Of a stretch of 64,000 bases of DNA, positions 11,211-21,329 are shown one piece after another (within the stretch, counting starts at the first letter, position 1; each line of letters starts with the position of its first letter). Under the pieces are notes generated by a model, which was not told where the DNA came from, did not search any database, and worked only from the letters and a program-made list of their open reading frames with translations. The stretch comes from Endomychus coccineus. Taxonomy: Eukaryota; Arthropoda; Insecta; Coleoptera; Endomychidae. Where the stretch lies: contig OY294070.1 of the NCBI GenBank assembly GCA_958510875.1, positions 114,494,703 to 114,558,702 of the forward strand. The letters are read 5' to 3'. Position numbers and translations under genes: made by a program.

Positions 11211-11585
11211 AGAATAGATTAGAATCGAATAGAATACAGTGGAACAGAACAGTATAGAGTAGAATATAATAGAATGAAATAAAATAGAATATAATATAAT
11301 AGAATGGAATAGAATAGAATGGAATATAATAAAATAGGATAGAGCAGAATAAAATAAAATAGAATAAAATGAAGTAAAATGGAATACAATAGAATATAAT
11401 AGAATAGAATAGAATAGAATAGAATAGAATAGAATAGAATGGAATAAAACAGAATAGAATAGAATAGAATAGGATATGATAGAATAGAATAGAATAGAAT
11501 AGGCTAAAATAGAATAGAATAGAATAGAATAGAATAGAATAGAATAGAATAAAATTGAATATAATAGAATAGAATAGAATAAAAT
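11211..11585 (+). repeat. (AGAAT)n pentanucleotide satellite
   Basis: About 375 bp of imperfect AGAAT/GAATA tandem repeat. The most regular runs are at 11,398-11,440, 11,455-11,500 and 11,510-11,550; units at the 5' edge are decayed (GGAAC, AGTAT). The minus-strand ORF across it is a periodic FYSIL peptide and is not a gene. Confidence 0.95.
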
Positions 11586-12265
11586 TTATTCAGAACATAT
11601 GATACATGTTTTGATCCACCAAGATGAATAGTGACAATACGTTCTATAGTTTCGGACAGCTGTTTCGACCTTCCCATTGGCTCGTCAATAATACGAGGTG
11701 GCTGCCTGAGACTATAGGACATGCTTTCATTGTTCAACATGGTGAACCAAAAAAATGTCTATTGACTGTTAAAATGAAATGTGTTTGTATTTCACTATGC
11801 ATTGTTGCGACACCGTCACTTGGCGTCAGAATGTTTTACTCTCCCCGTCAATGACTTCACTATGCATGGAATACATGTGTTGAACAATTCTACATGGATA
11901 CTAAACGAACTGAATGATATTATCATTATACATTCAATTTATTACACAAAAAGCAGAATACAGTAGAATAAAACATAAAAGGATTTTAACTGAAATTATC
12001 ATCCATCAAGAAGTCATACATTGACTAATATTCTTTACTAATTAATATATGTTTCATTTCAAACCTAACCTGTCTCATATTAAGATCTTTAAACATATTT
12101 ATGAATGGTATTATAGATAAATTACTAAAAAAATATGTTCTGTGCTGAGGAAGAATAATTAGTGTTCTTTCCTCTAGTACTGGCTGAGGTAAAGGTATAG
12201 TTACGTTTGTTCTTGTGAACATACATCAAACATTCAAAAATATATGGCGAAGGAACAGTAAGATA
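11586..12265. other. Gap with short ORFs of no recognised family
   Basis: The minus strand at 11,590-11,740 reads SLRQPPRIIDEPMGRSKQL without a stop before the satellite; I do not recognise it. The minus-strand ORF at 12,025-12,222 likewise shows no motif. Confidence 0.35.
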
Positions 12266-12269
12266 GAGA

Positions 12270-13010
12270 AAGCATAACACAATCAGAGTTTTAATTTTTC
12301 TAGATATTTAGTCATTTCTTGGGAATCTGTAAGTTCCAGAAAAAGAGATTTATTGTTTGAACGTAGGTGCCTCAAGTTGTAAATTACTTTAAGTTTATCA
12401 GTCCCAAATATTAGATGACAGAATGACCGAAATAAAATGATTGTTGAAGTGACTAGCTACGTTTATAGGATCGACTAGGAGTGCTCCTTTCGAAACATCA
12501 TCAATTTTTTTGTCTATTTCCGACCTGAAAGATTATTTTTTATAATCTGCCACGACTTTTTGGTGGTCACAGTTGTTGAGTTCATATCTCATACTGATCT
12601 TTCAGAATGTTTAATAACCTTTCTCAATATAGATATATATCTTGATCTATATTTTTTTCAAATAAGATCCTCTTCAAGTTGTCTATGAAGTTTATTTATC
12701 CATTTGGTGAAACAGTTCTGATTTAAATCTCGTTTCCCGCGTTTTTAAATGGAAAGGAATTGTTATGAGCATTAAATTCAATAGAAAGAAAGGATTCCAT
12801 TTTTTTTCCACACTTGTTGTTATTGTTATCATGATAACATTCATGCATATTTCTTCTACAAATCCTGATAACCAAGCAATTGACAGTAAGACTCTGACTC
12901 AGAGAATTGATTTCAAGACTGAACAAAACATTCCACATGTGGGTAAGTTTGTGGTTGATAAGGATTACACCTATCTTCATAAGAAGATGCAAACAGTCTA
13001 GTTAAATAAG
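12270..13010 (-). pseudogene. LINE ORF2 linker between endonuclease and RT (relic)
   Basis: The minus strand reads, with stops and frame changes, KTRETRFKSELFHQMDK (near 12,730), KKSWQIIKNNLSGRK (about 12,530-12,575), GALLVDPINVASHFNNHF (about 12,440-12,490) and NNKSLFLELTDSQEMTKYL (about 12,315-12,370). This order matches the region between the AP-type endonuclease and the RT fingers in jockey/CR1-like ORF2 proteins: SWxxINxLxGR, then xxVxDPxxIAxxFNxxF, then the PTxxxE segment. Neither the endonuclease nor the RT catalytic motifs are preserved here. Confidence 0.6.
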
Positions 13011-13049
13011 GAAATGATAAACAAAAATAAGGTTATACGATACTTTTTT

Positions 13050-15020
13050 CTGAAACTTTCTGCAATGCCTTAAGTTCTAAATATGAAAACGTACATAATT
13101 TGATGTCTCGAAAATTCCCCCTTCCCCCAAATAAACAATAAATATACAATTTAATTAATAATTATAATAACTTTAGAAATTATTCATGATTTTTTGGCCA
13201 AAATCACATCTAAAAGGTTTTTGATGTCAAAAATTATAGATGGCGCTCGCGTAAATACGGAAGCTACCTTTATTAAGGTCAAATTTTATATAACATATTG
13301 AATAACTTGAAAATTATTTGTGAATTTTTGTTGAATTTAACGTCATAAATGCATATCATAGATGGTTACAAAAAGATGTATGTTTAAGAAATACAAATAT
13401 TCGATATTTCTTAGTATAAATTGGAGCTCTGGGGTGTCACACTCCACTGATTATGAATATAAGCTGAAAAATTCGCAAAATATAGATGGCGCTACTGAAC
13501 TTGTAAACTGTTGATAACATTTCAATATGCAAAATCGATAGATTAAATTACAAATTGAATTGTAATATCAATGCTTTCATTTTCTGAATTAAATCATTAT
13601 TTCAGAAATACGTTTTATTATATATTATGTTAGGGTTAAAAATAAAAAACTTAAAAACAGAATTAAATTTTAGACGTAGATTTACTTTCATAACTTTCAT
13701 TAAAAATATTGTAACATTACTGCTTCAAAACGACAAAAGTTTTACCACTTTTTCGACTCGATAAATTTATTCGGACCTTAGTGATCTTCATCTATATTTG
13801 ATAGTTCAATCGGTTGGCTCGTAGCATTGCTCGGCTCCTACATCCCTTATAACATCTTTCAATTCCTGCATCGTCCATTGACTGTCATATATTCAATCAA
13901 TTTTTGAATGTGTTTATCAATTTTATGACATAAGTGAACATTCTGGCGTATTTTTTATTTGAAAACTGAAACATTCCAAAAGATATTTTTCATTGTTTGC
14001 TTCTAAATTGATCGCGGGAGAAATACGAAGACGAAGAGCTTTATCATCTTTGTTGTTTATTTTTTCAATCGTCTCTAGCATTGAAGTTTGAAAGGTGCTG
14101 CCAAGATTTCTAAAATCTCTATAAATAACTCATTTGGTACTTTTATAATACAAATTTATATCTTCAGTACAAATAGGACACTTATTGATATATTCTAAAT
14201 CTAATTGTTTTGTCGGTGAATTATCTTCTTTTAATCTCAATTTATTTCTTGGAGGAGACATATTCGACTGTCTTTCATTCGCTTTGACTGTATATGCTAT
14301 TAATATCAAGCTATTGTATTTGGAGCGGCAGCTACTATGTACCTTTAGAACTACATATGCTGACATATCACACAATCTGCAATCATGATTTCGAAAATTT
14401 TTCAGTATGTTGTTGATTGGAAAATCTGCATGAAATTTTTACCAACATATTTATTATATCTCACGAGATATTTTCATAGATAAATGAAGATATTGACGTT
14501 ATGATTCAGTTTGTAATCTAATTTATTGATTTTGCATAAAACATAATCAATCCACAAGTTTAGTAGTGCCATCTATACTTTGCAATTTTTCGAGCTCATA
14601 TCCATAATCAGTGAAGTGAAATACCACAGAGCTTACATTTTCACTGAGAAATGAAGAATATTTGAATTTGTTACACATACATCTTGTTGTATCCAGTGCT
14701 TCAACGCGAGCACCGTCTATGATATGCATTTTTTGAAGCTAAATTCGTAATCAGCGACTCCAAAAACCGTCTGTGTGTGATTTTAAACAAAAAATAACAA
14801 ATAATTTCCTAGTTATTCAATGAAGGTTAGTTTCGGTTTTACGCGAGCGCTATCTATGATATGATAATGGCCAAAAAATATGAATAGTTAGTTCTCGAGT
14901 CAAGTACTACATTTGCTTATAAGATTGTATATTTATTGTTTATTAGGACTATGTACTTCCGAGAGATCAAACTATATACCTTTTTCTATTCAAGACTTGC
15001 AAACGGTTTCTTCTTAAGTT
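13050..15020. mobile_element. Long-TIR element (about 2 kb) carrying a broken cysteine-rich gene
   Basis: The left arm (about 13,050-13,550) and right arm (about 14,500-15,020) are diverged inverted copies. Paired blocks include AATAAACAATAAATATACAA (13,129 on plus; 14,925-14,945 on minus), TTTTTTGGCCA, and GCGCTCGCGTAAA. Also paired are GCATATCATAGA and the ATTATGxATATxAGCTxxAAAA block near 13,450 and 14,600. Arms of 450-500 bp flank about 950 bp of unique centre containing the broken gene at 13,810-14,390. A short phrase ATAGATGGCGCTCGCG recurs inside the arms. The outer limits fade gradually, so they are good to a few tens of bases only. The right arm also holds one GGGGTCGCTGATCACGA-type module (14,744-14,768) absent from the left arm. 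Confidence 0.7.
13810..14390 (-). pseudogene. Cysteine/histidine-rich protein of unknown function (relic)
   Basis: The minus strand opens near 14,388 with HDCRLCDMSAYVVLKVHSSC, a C-x2-C plus H-x2-C arrangement that looks metal-binding. A basic stretch (SPPRNKLRLKED) and a second C-x2-C (INKCPICTED, near 14,170) follow. After the stop at 14,130 the same frame continues with TFQTSMLETIEKINNKDD, RISPAINLEANNEKYLLECF and, after further stops, WTMQELKDVIRDVGAEQCYE near 13,830-13,880. The order resembles the N-terminus of uncharacterised repetitive proteins in insect genomes (cysteine pairs, LIAAEA-x-YH-x-x-C, then a FT-x-x-EL segment), but I can name no function. Its position between long inverted repeats suggests it is the element's own gene or captured cargo. 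Confidence 0.5.
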
Positions 15021-15640
15021 TTGTGTATTTCAAGCTTATTTGACTGGACTAAAATGAATATCATGTTCCGTGTATTTTAAACTGAACTGAGAACTCTGAA
15101 AAGGGTACAAGAAAGTCAGATTTAATCAACCAACAAGTACGAGAAATATTATCTTTCACTAGGATATTAATTTGATTGGAAATATTTTCTTTGAAGCGAA
15201 CATCATAGGTAAACGGGTAATTGCATGTTTACTATTGATTAAAAGGAAAATTGTCGACAAAAGATTAATTCGAATCGGTAGGTAGAAAATGTCAAAAGAT
15301 CATATACTATAAATAGCCCGACCGAATAAGTCCTCAATGAAACACTAGGACAAAGCAGTGATGGATCTAAGAGAAAGGTGACGGAGCAATGGCTCAGCAA
15401 CGGAGAGAATCGCTGATTTGACAAATTACGAATGAATAAATAACAAATCAATAATATTTCGTTTTATAGTAACAAAGAGGATGGCTCATAGATATTTAAG
15501 CAAAATCCAAATATGGCGTGCCTCACCGAGAATAATTTTCTCTTTGCAATGCCAGTATAGTCGAGGAACATTAACAAAAAAATTTCAATCAAAAAAAAAT
15601 CATTATTCGGTAATACATTGGAGCAATCGACCAAAATTTG
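15021..15640. other. Gap with nothing recognised
   Basis: No supported coding sequence. ORFs starting at 15,481 run into the tandem array and have no family motif. Confidence 0.45.
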
Positions 15641-16118
15641 TTACTCGGGGGTTTTTGGGGTCGCTGAACACGAATATGGGGTCAGAAAAACCATATAATG
15701 TACCTGGGGACCAGGAATTTCTAGTTGTGAGGTTCATCCATGAGGTTTTCTCGAAATTTGTTTGGGAACTAAAATGTTTACTCGGTTTTCGAGATCGCTG
15801 AACACGATTCTGATATGAAAAAAATTCCTCAATACACCTGGAGGCCAGCGTGGCCTGGTTGTCTGGGTCGTCTCTTGGACATTTACGTGAGCTTTTATGT
15901 AAATACAACGGATTTGGTTACTCAGCGGTTTTTGGGGTCGTTGATCATGAATATGATGTCCGAAAAATTCATATGATGTACCTGGTGACCAGGAAGGCCT
16001 GGTTGTGAGGGTCATCTACGAGGTTTTTCCGAAATTTGCTCAGAAATTGAATGAAAATGTTTACTCGGAGCTTTTCGAGGTCGCTGAACACGATTCTGAT
16101 ATTGAAAAAACTCCCAGA
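15641..16118 (+). repeat. Dimeric tandem array (A-B-A-B), units of about 137-143 bp
   Basis: Units start at 15,641, 15,778, 15,918 and 16,061. Each begins TTACTC followed by a G-rich stretch and the TCGCTGAxCACGA module. Units 1 and 3 (type A) share GGTTTTTGGGGTCG, GAATATG and GATGTACCTGG-type blocks; units 2 and 4 (type B) share TTTTCGAGxTCGCTGAACAC and GATTCTGATAT. The fourth unit is truncated. The higher-order period A-to-A is 277 bp and B-to-B 283 bp. No reading frame is maintained across it. Confidence 0.8.
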
Positions 16119-16953
16119 TTGAGGTAGATTGTACATAAATTCCTCAATAATTTTCTGGTTTAAGATATCGTAGTACAGTTGGCCACTACCGTTTGCTTAA
16201 TGTAGGTATGTGTTATGTTAAGCACGATTGTCGTGCTCATTCACTATTAAATGACTAAATCGTTATTATGACCAGAAAAAAATTGTTAATATGCAACTTT
16301 CTGACAAACGGATAAACATTGTCATAGATGACACACGCCTTCTTCGAATAGATATGAAAAAGCAGAAAGTCATATAATAGAATAGTATTTTTTGCTATTT
16401 AAGACTAACACATCAGAAGCGAACCATTATAATATAGTTGAAAAGCGAAAAAAATCAAAACTCAACCATAGTCTACTATGATTCCCATTTGAACATACTT
16501 CAGGTCATAACACGAAATTGCTAATTTTTCTCCAGATTCTCTTGTCGCCACTGTATTATATAGAGAATAGTGCTTCGAGAATGTAAGAACTACTATCTCC
16601 TAACTCTACAAGCAACCACGATATGTGTCTAAAAGTAAAAAAATCAAACTTTTATTTTAAACTCGAAAACAAAAGACAACAAAAATTCTGTTTCCCCCAG
16701 TAAATTTCCCTCAAAATAAGAGGTCGAGAACGTTACTTCCATTTTTTATATCTCCTATAGTTACCGAGTTACCCAATACAAACATCGAAATTCGCCCACC
16801 CTATATGACCTCCCAAAGCACGTATTAGGTCACCAAAAGTGATAGGTATACAATTAGGAACGTCGCTAGTTAGACGTTTTTTCGAAAGTTATAACTTGGC
16901 TTCCTGTTAGCAATTGACACAAGGTCCAAGGTAGGCGAATACAATGGTAGCAA
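16119..16953. other. Gap with nothing recognised
   Basis: A+T-rich sequence with no ORF over 50 codons and no repeat partner seen in the window. Confidence 0.5.
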
Positions 16954-17478
16954 TGCGTTTTTGCGTAGCTACATGAATAGTATAAATAACATATTATATT
17001 TTGGAAGTTGGAGAATAAAACTCAAATTTTACACAAGACCTTTTACATTTAATTTAAAAATGCTGACAAAATGTTTCACAACACTGTGGCATTTTAAAAA
17101 CAAGGAGTTATCAACTAGAGCTAAATCTAAAAAAAATGTCCTTAAATATTAGATATCAGAGTGTGGTACAAATTGAGAGATGGGGTGGATTTAATAATAA
17201 ATGATCAAATCGATACATATAATTCACCACTTGTTAACAATTTTGTAAATACACATCCACCATTATCCACCCCCATCCCTCAATTTGTACCACACCCTGA
17301 TCCCTTATATTTAGGGACGTACTTTTAGATTCAGCTTTAGTTGTTAACTCCTTGCTTTGATAATGCCACAGTATGATGGAACACTTTTTCAGCATTTTTA
17401 AATTAAATGCTTAAAGTCTTATGTACAATTTTTATTCTCCAACTTCCGAAGTATTATGAATTTACACTACGTAAACGC
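16954..17478. mobile_element. Foldback element, about 525 bp, arms about 240 bp
   Basis: Left arm 16,954-17,205 and right arm about 17,255-17,478 are inverted copies. Paired blocks include GGAAGTTGGAGAATAAAA, ATTTAATTTAAAAATGCTGA, CTGTGGCATT, CAAGGAGTTA and GTGTGGTACAAATTGAG. The outer ends GCGTTTTTGCGTAG and (reverse-complemented) GCGTTTACGTAG pair less well. The loop of about 45 bp is A+T-rich. No gene and no certain target duplication; the superfamily is unknown. Confidence 0.75.
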
Positions 17479-17837
17479 CGGAACCGATATATAACATATT
17501 ATATTATGTATTTCCACATAGTTTGCTGAATAAACTCCATATGAAATGAACAAAATTAATGTGTTATGTGGAAATCATTTTCGAATTGTTCATAAAATTA
17601 TAAACTGGATATAAAATGGACTCTAGCGTGATTTAAATTTAATGAACAAACAATTTAACCGTGCGATATTCACTAGAAATATATGGATTCTGTTGATGTG
17701 TAGAATAAACGGGTTTTATTGTTTCCCTTGTTTACTTATTGCTAGTGAATTATCGAACACTTCGGTATAATAGATTTAATAGAGGTTGCAGCAAAAATAA
17801 ACATGAATACTCTACAATACACCAATTTATCCATACA

Positions 17838-18098
17838 GAGCTGCTGGAGGGGCAATTGTCCGCCCTGGTTATTGGGAAATTGCGCAAAGTAAAAACTTGT
17901 AAGGTCTACAATGTTAGATAAACGGTTAACATGACTGGCCTTGTCAATTATCCGAGAGCTTTTAGAAGAAGGGCCATTGCCCGCCCTGGTAATTTGGAAA
18001 TTGCGCAAGATAAAAACATGTAAGGTCTTCAATGTCAGACGAACGGTTGACATGACTTGCTTCGTCAATTATTCTACAGCTTTTAGAAGAAGTGATAG
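17838..18098. repeat. Tandem duplication of about 120 bp, two copies and a partial third
   Basis: Copies start at 17,838, 17,956 and 18,077 (periods 118 and 121). They share CCGCCCTGGT, GGAAATTGCGCAA, AAAACxTGTAAGGTCT, GACTxGCxTxGTCAATTAT and AGCTTTTAGAAGAAG. They have diverged clearly. Short ORFs on both strands through this stretch are repeat products. Confidence 0.75.
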
Positions 18099-18179
18099 AC
18101 CGTTATTGTCATGGGGAAAAAAGTTTCAGTTCTCATTCAATATTAATTAAGCCTCGATTGTTCCTTTCATGTTCTATGT

Positions 18180-18440
18180 TAAAAAAGACTAGCCTGTTGA
18201 GGATTTCCTTGGTATACCTGACAAGTCTCTAGGACATTCTCGAGAAATGGATCCATATGGTCTCATTCATCTTACTAACTGAGTAGCTCTTCCACACATT
18301 TGTAGATGGCAAGCACTTCGGCTTGGAAGACTGTGTTGAGATCTCCCATTCGCAAGGAGCACCCATCAATATATCAGGGATTGCAAAAGTCTGCTCCGAC
18401 TCTTGTGTTTGCTCTAGACTAGACCCATCCGTATAGCAAA
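18180..18440 (-). pseudogene. LINE RNase H fragment
   Basis: The minus strand at 18,421-18,440 reads YTDGSSLE, the first RNase H strand with its catalytic Asp. After a short frame change it reads GADFCNP (family GAGxxxxP) and, at 18,290-18,345, TVFQAEVLAIYKCVEE, the conserved helix with the catalytic Glu. Stops interrupt the part between. This is an isolated RNase H domain of an I/R1-type non-LTR element, with no RT visible on either side. Confidence 0.75.
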
Positions 18441-19379
18441 TTGTGTCGTGCTTTCATTTTTATATTCCTCCTTAGGCGGTATCACGACCCTATCATGCTG
18501 CTGCGCAAACCACAGGGCATGTGGTGAGTAAATGTATACTTTTAGATAGCTAACAATACTCAGACATCAGTAGATATAAACACAGTAACATTTTACTCAA
18601 TAATCAGGTACATTTTTGGATGCTTCGCTCCTCAATACAATACCATATAAACATTTCGCAAACTAATTATCAGATTTTATCCTCTCAGCTGTAAGCAGCT
18701 TGTGTCCTAGTAATCATCAAGTTATCCTCAAACAATCTGAAATGCTAATCCATAGTTCAGCCCCCTTGGTCATCTGCTTAGGTATATAAAGCTAGTAATA
18801 CCTTTGTGATTTTGAATCTACTGTGTGGCTGAACATGTCGTATTTTCTTTCATTTTAATGATAAAATTCCATTGGGGAATTTACTTACAAACAGTTATCC
18901 ATGTTGAATTTCGCTATTGTTTCATTATTTTTTAGAAGGGATTATTTTTTTGCTGTATTTCATAAGTATGTCATTCATGTGTAGAATGGAATGTTTACTT
19001 TTTTTATATACTTATTATATGGCTCGTGTTATTTTGTTCATCCTCCCCCTATGGAAAACTCAGCGGGTAGTCTATGTCTATCGGCATGCCCAGAGATTGC
19101 TCCTTTCCTCACCAAGTGCACCCAACCCTACTTCAACTCTTCTTTGTTTTCAAAGTGAGTTTGAACTTATATGTAAATAATAACTCTTTTTCCTCCCCCT
19201 CTTACCGTGAGAGTTTTGTGCTCCATCTTCAGAGAGTCAGGAAATTTGTAACCACAGAGATTCTTTTTTGCTTGTGTTTAGCATAAGTTTCTTAGCACTC
19301 GTCTGAAGTGTTACATGGAGAGGAGTTATTACACTCGTAGTCGTTATATTAAAATGGAGGGTATCGACAGAAAATGAGA
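18441..19379. other. Gap with nothing recognised
   Basis: Short ORFs at 18,917-19,286 show no recognised domain; the hydrophobic composition reflects T-rich DNA. Confidence 0.4.
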
Positions 19380-20264
19380 TAAATCTTTTTTACACCACCA
19401 TTAGCTTGAACGCGACTTAGACATCATTTTGGAATGGTGTCATTCATGGCTGATACCATCAAATACGAGCAAATGCACTGTACTTCACATTGAGAAGAAC
19501 AATCCACATATTTCCTACCATCTTAATGGGTTGCAGCTAGATACGGTTTCTCCACAAAAAGACTTAGGTATCGCCATTTCTGATAACCTCACATGGTCGC
19601 ACCACATTGAAGAAATATGCAAGAGAGCGGATACTTGTATATTTTTGTTAAACAGAGTTTTTTCCAAATTGTTAGTGCAAACATCATGCTTATAATTAAA
19701 TTTGGTTCGTCGGTAAGGTGTCCAGTGCTTGCGCTCGAAAGAAATTTAATCGAATCAGTGCAGAGAAGAGCTAGCTACAAGAATGCCATTTGGGACTATT
19801 CGTCCGCATTACCAGCAACGTTTGGGATTGTTTAAAATTCCTAGAGCAGAAGATAGGCTTAGGCGTGGTGATCTAATCTCAACGTATAGAATCCTACAAA
19901 ATACATGTTCTGTAAATCTCGGTGATATATTTAACATGAATGCTCTTTCAAATTAAGGCATGAAAATTCTAAAATATCCTGTAGGCAACATTTCATTCGC
20001 AATAGAGTATTTTGTTTGTGGAATGCATTTGACTCTGACACAGTTGAATCATCTTTCATAAACACATTCAAAAAATCATATTGATTCTCTATTATTCAGC
20101 AGTAGTCCAATGTAGGTCTTATCATAAATCAATCTTTTTATTTGCTATTGTATAAATAGGTGTAATTTGGCTCCTACAAATGTTATTATGTATAACTGAG
20201 TCACATAGGATTTTATCCTCGACTCTCAACCGAATGAATGATAATAATAATAATAATCTAATAA
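19380..20264 (+). pseudogene. 5'-truncated LINE: RT palm/thumb to 3' end with ATA repeat tail
   Basis: The segment 19,429-19,695 reads WCHSWLIPSNTSKCTVLHI, then QKDLGIAISDNLTWSHHIE and KRADTCIFLLNRVFSKL, the part after the RT catalytic motif in jockey/CR1-like proteins (W-x3-N-x-x-KC, LG-x-x-x-D-x-L-x-W-x-x-H). It continues with frame changes through ESVQRRA, GLFKIPRAEDRLRRGDLIS (19,825-19,880), RNRVFCLWNAFD and FINTFKKSY, a typical C-terminus. The non-coding 3' end closes with ATGATAATAATAATAATAAT (20,241-20,264), the microsatellite tail usual for this LINE group. The catalytic YADD-type motif itself is upstream of the truncation point. Confidence 0.8.
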
Positions 20265-21080
20265 TCCATATTGTTTTTACTCTATTAGTTGTCTTCAATG
20301 TCGGTCACTGGAATGGTTAAATAACGATTCCACTTCATTGTTGGATATATTTGGTTATAATTGAGGTATAAGAGAAAATTGGGAAATAAGATTTTGAAGC
20401 TCGACACGTTCATTCCCTTTAATCATTTTTGACACCATCAATTTTATCAATTAATCGCAATTTCTTTAAATATCGAGGGTGAACCTGTAAATTTTGCCAA
20501 ATTTACCTATTATAGATAAGCAAGATAGATGATTTTTAATGCTCTCAATTATGAATTTTTCAATAATGGAGTTTGAAAATAATAACATTATAGGTATTAT
20601 GTAAATAAAGAAATGTTCGAGGAGAAGTAAGTAACTGATATACTCGTATTATACAAATAAAAGAAAAAGACGGATAATGCACCTAGAATTATATTCATAG
20701 ATATGTGGTATCAGTCCATAGTAATGGGTAACGAAAACACAAAGACTCTAACCATCAAGAGGCAAGTGTATGGGCAATATCCAGTTCTTTATCAATTAGT
20801 AATACAAAATTACATTTTCAATGAATACGTATGAAGATATCTCAACCGTGTAACTTATACTGGGCACAATAATCTACAGTATGATAGATAATACTAGGTT
20901 CAAATTGAAATCTGACAATAAAAATCCTCATATATATTAGCAGTATTTCCATTTTTTATATTTGTTTGTATTAGAAAAAAATGGAAGTATGGATAATATC
21001 GGCTGACAAAATATTTAACCCGGAAACTTTTTATATAATGACCTAATAATTGATGATACAACCCGTCCAATGGAACTCAT
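20265..21080. other. Gap with nothing recognised
   Basis: A+T-rich sequence with no ORF or repeat that I can support. Confidence 0.5.
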
Positions 21081-21082
21081 AC

Positions 21083-21230
21083 ATAATAATAATTATAATA
21101 ATAATAAAAATAGTTTATTGCGATAATAATTATAGTAAAGTAGTTATAGTACATTACATTACAGAATATACTTACATATCCCATGAAGGTTAGACCTAAT
21201 ATGGGCAACTTCGCCACACTTCATTAATAT
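21083..21230 (-). mobile_element. LINE 3' end with (TTA)n tail
   Basis: Reverse-complemented, this ends in CGCAATAAACTATTTTTATT and ATTATTATAATTATTATT. It is the AATAAA-like signal plus (TTA)n tail seen at the 3' end of jockey/CR1-like LINEs (compare 50,277-50,300 and 48,090-48,118). No coding part is recognised upstream on this strand before a different LINE begins near 21,330. Confidence 0.5.
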
Positions 21231-21329
21231 TTTTATCAACATGTATTTCTCAATTTTTGTTTTTCTGCAGATGATCTAAACATATTCAATATAGTGCTGT
21301 CTCATAATCATGCGCGCCGAGTCTAGAAA

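Noticed and set aside
11504..11740. Minus-strand ORF with a repeated FYSIL peptide
   Set aside because: The periodic part is the (AGAAT)n satellite read as protein; the remainder has no motif.
12723..13001. ORFs on both strands (MSIKFNRKKGFHFF... and its reverse)
   Set aside because: The plus ORF has no motif, and the minus strand is better explained as decayed LINE linker; a signal-peptide-like look of the plus ORF is due to T-rich DNA.
15481..16015. Overlapping ORFs of 93-106 codons on both strands
   Set aside because: They span the dimeric tandem array, show no domain and exist on both strands equally.
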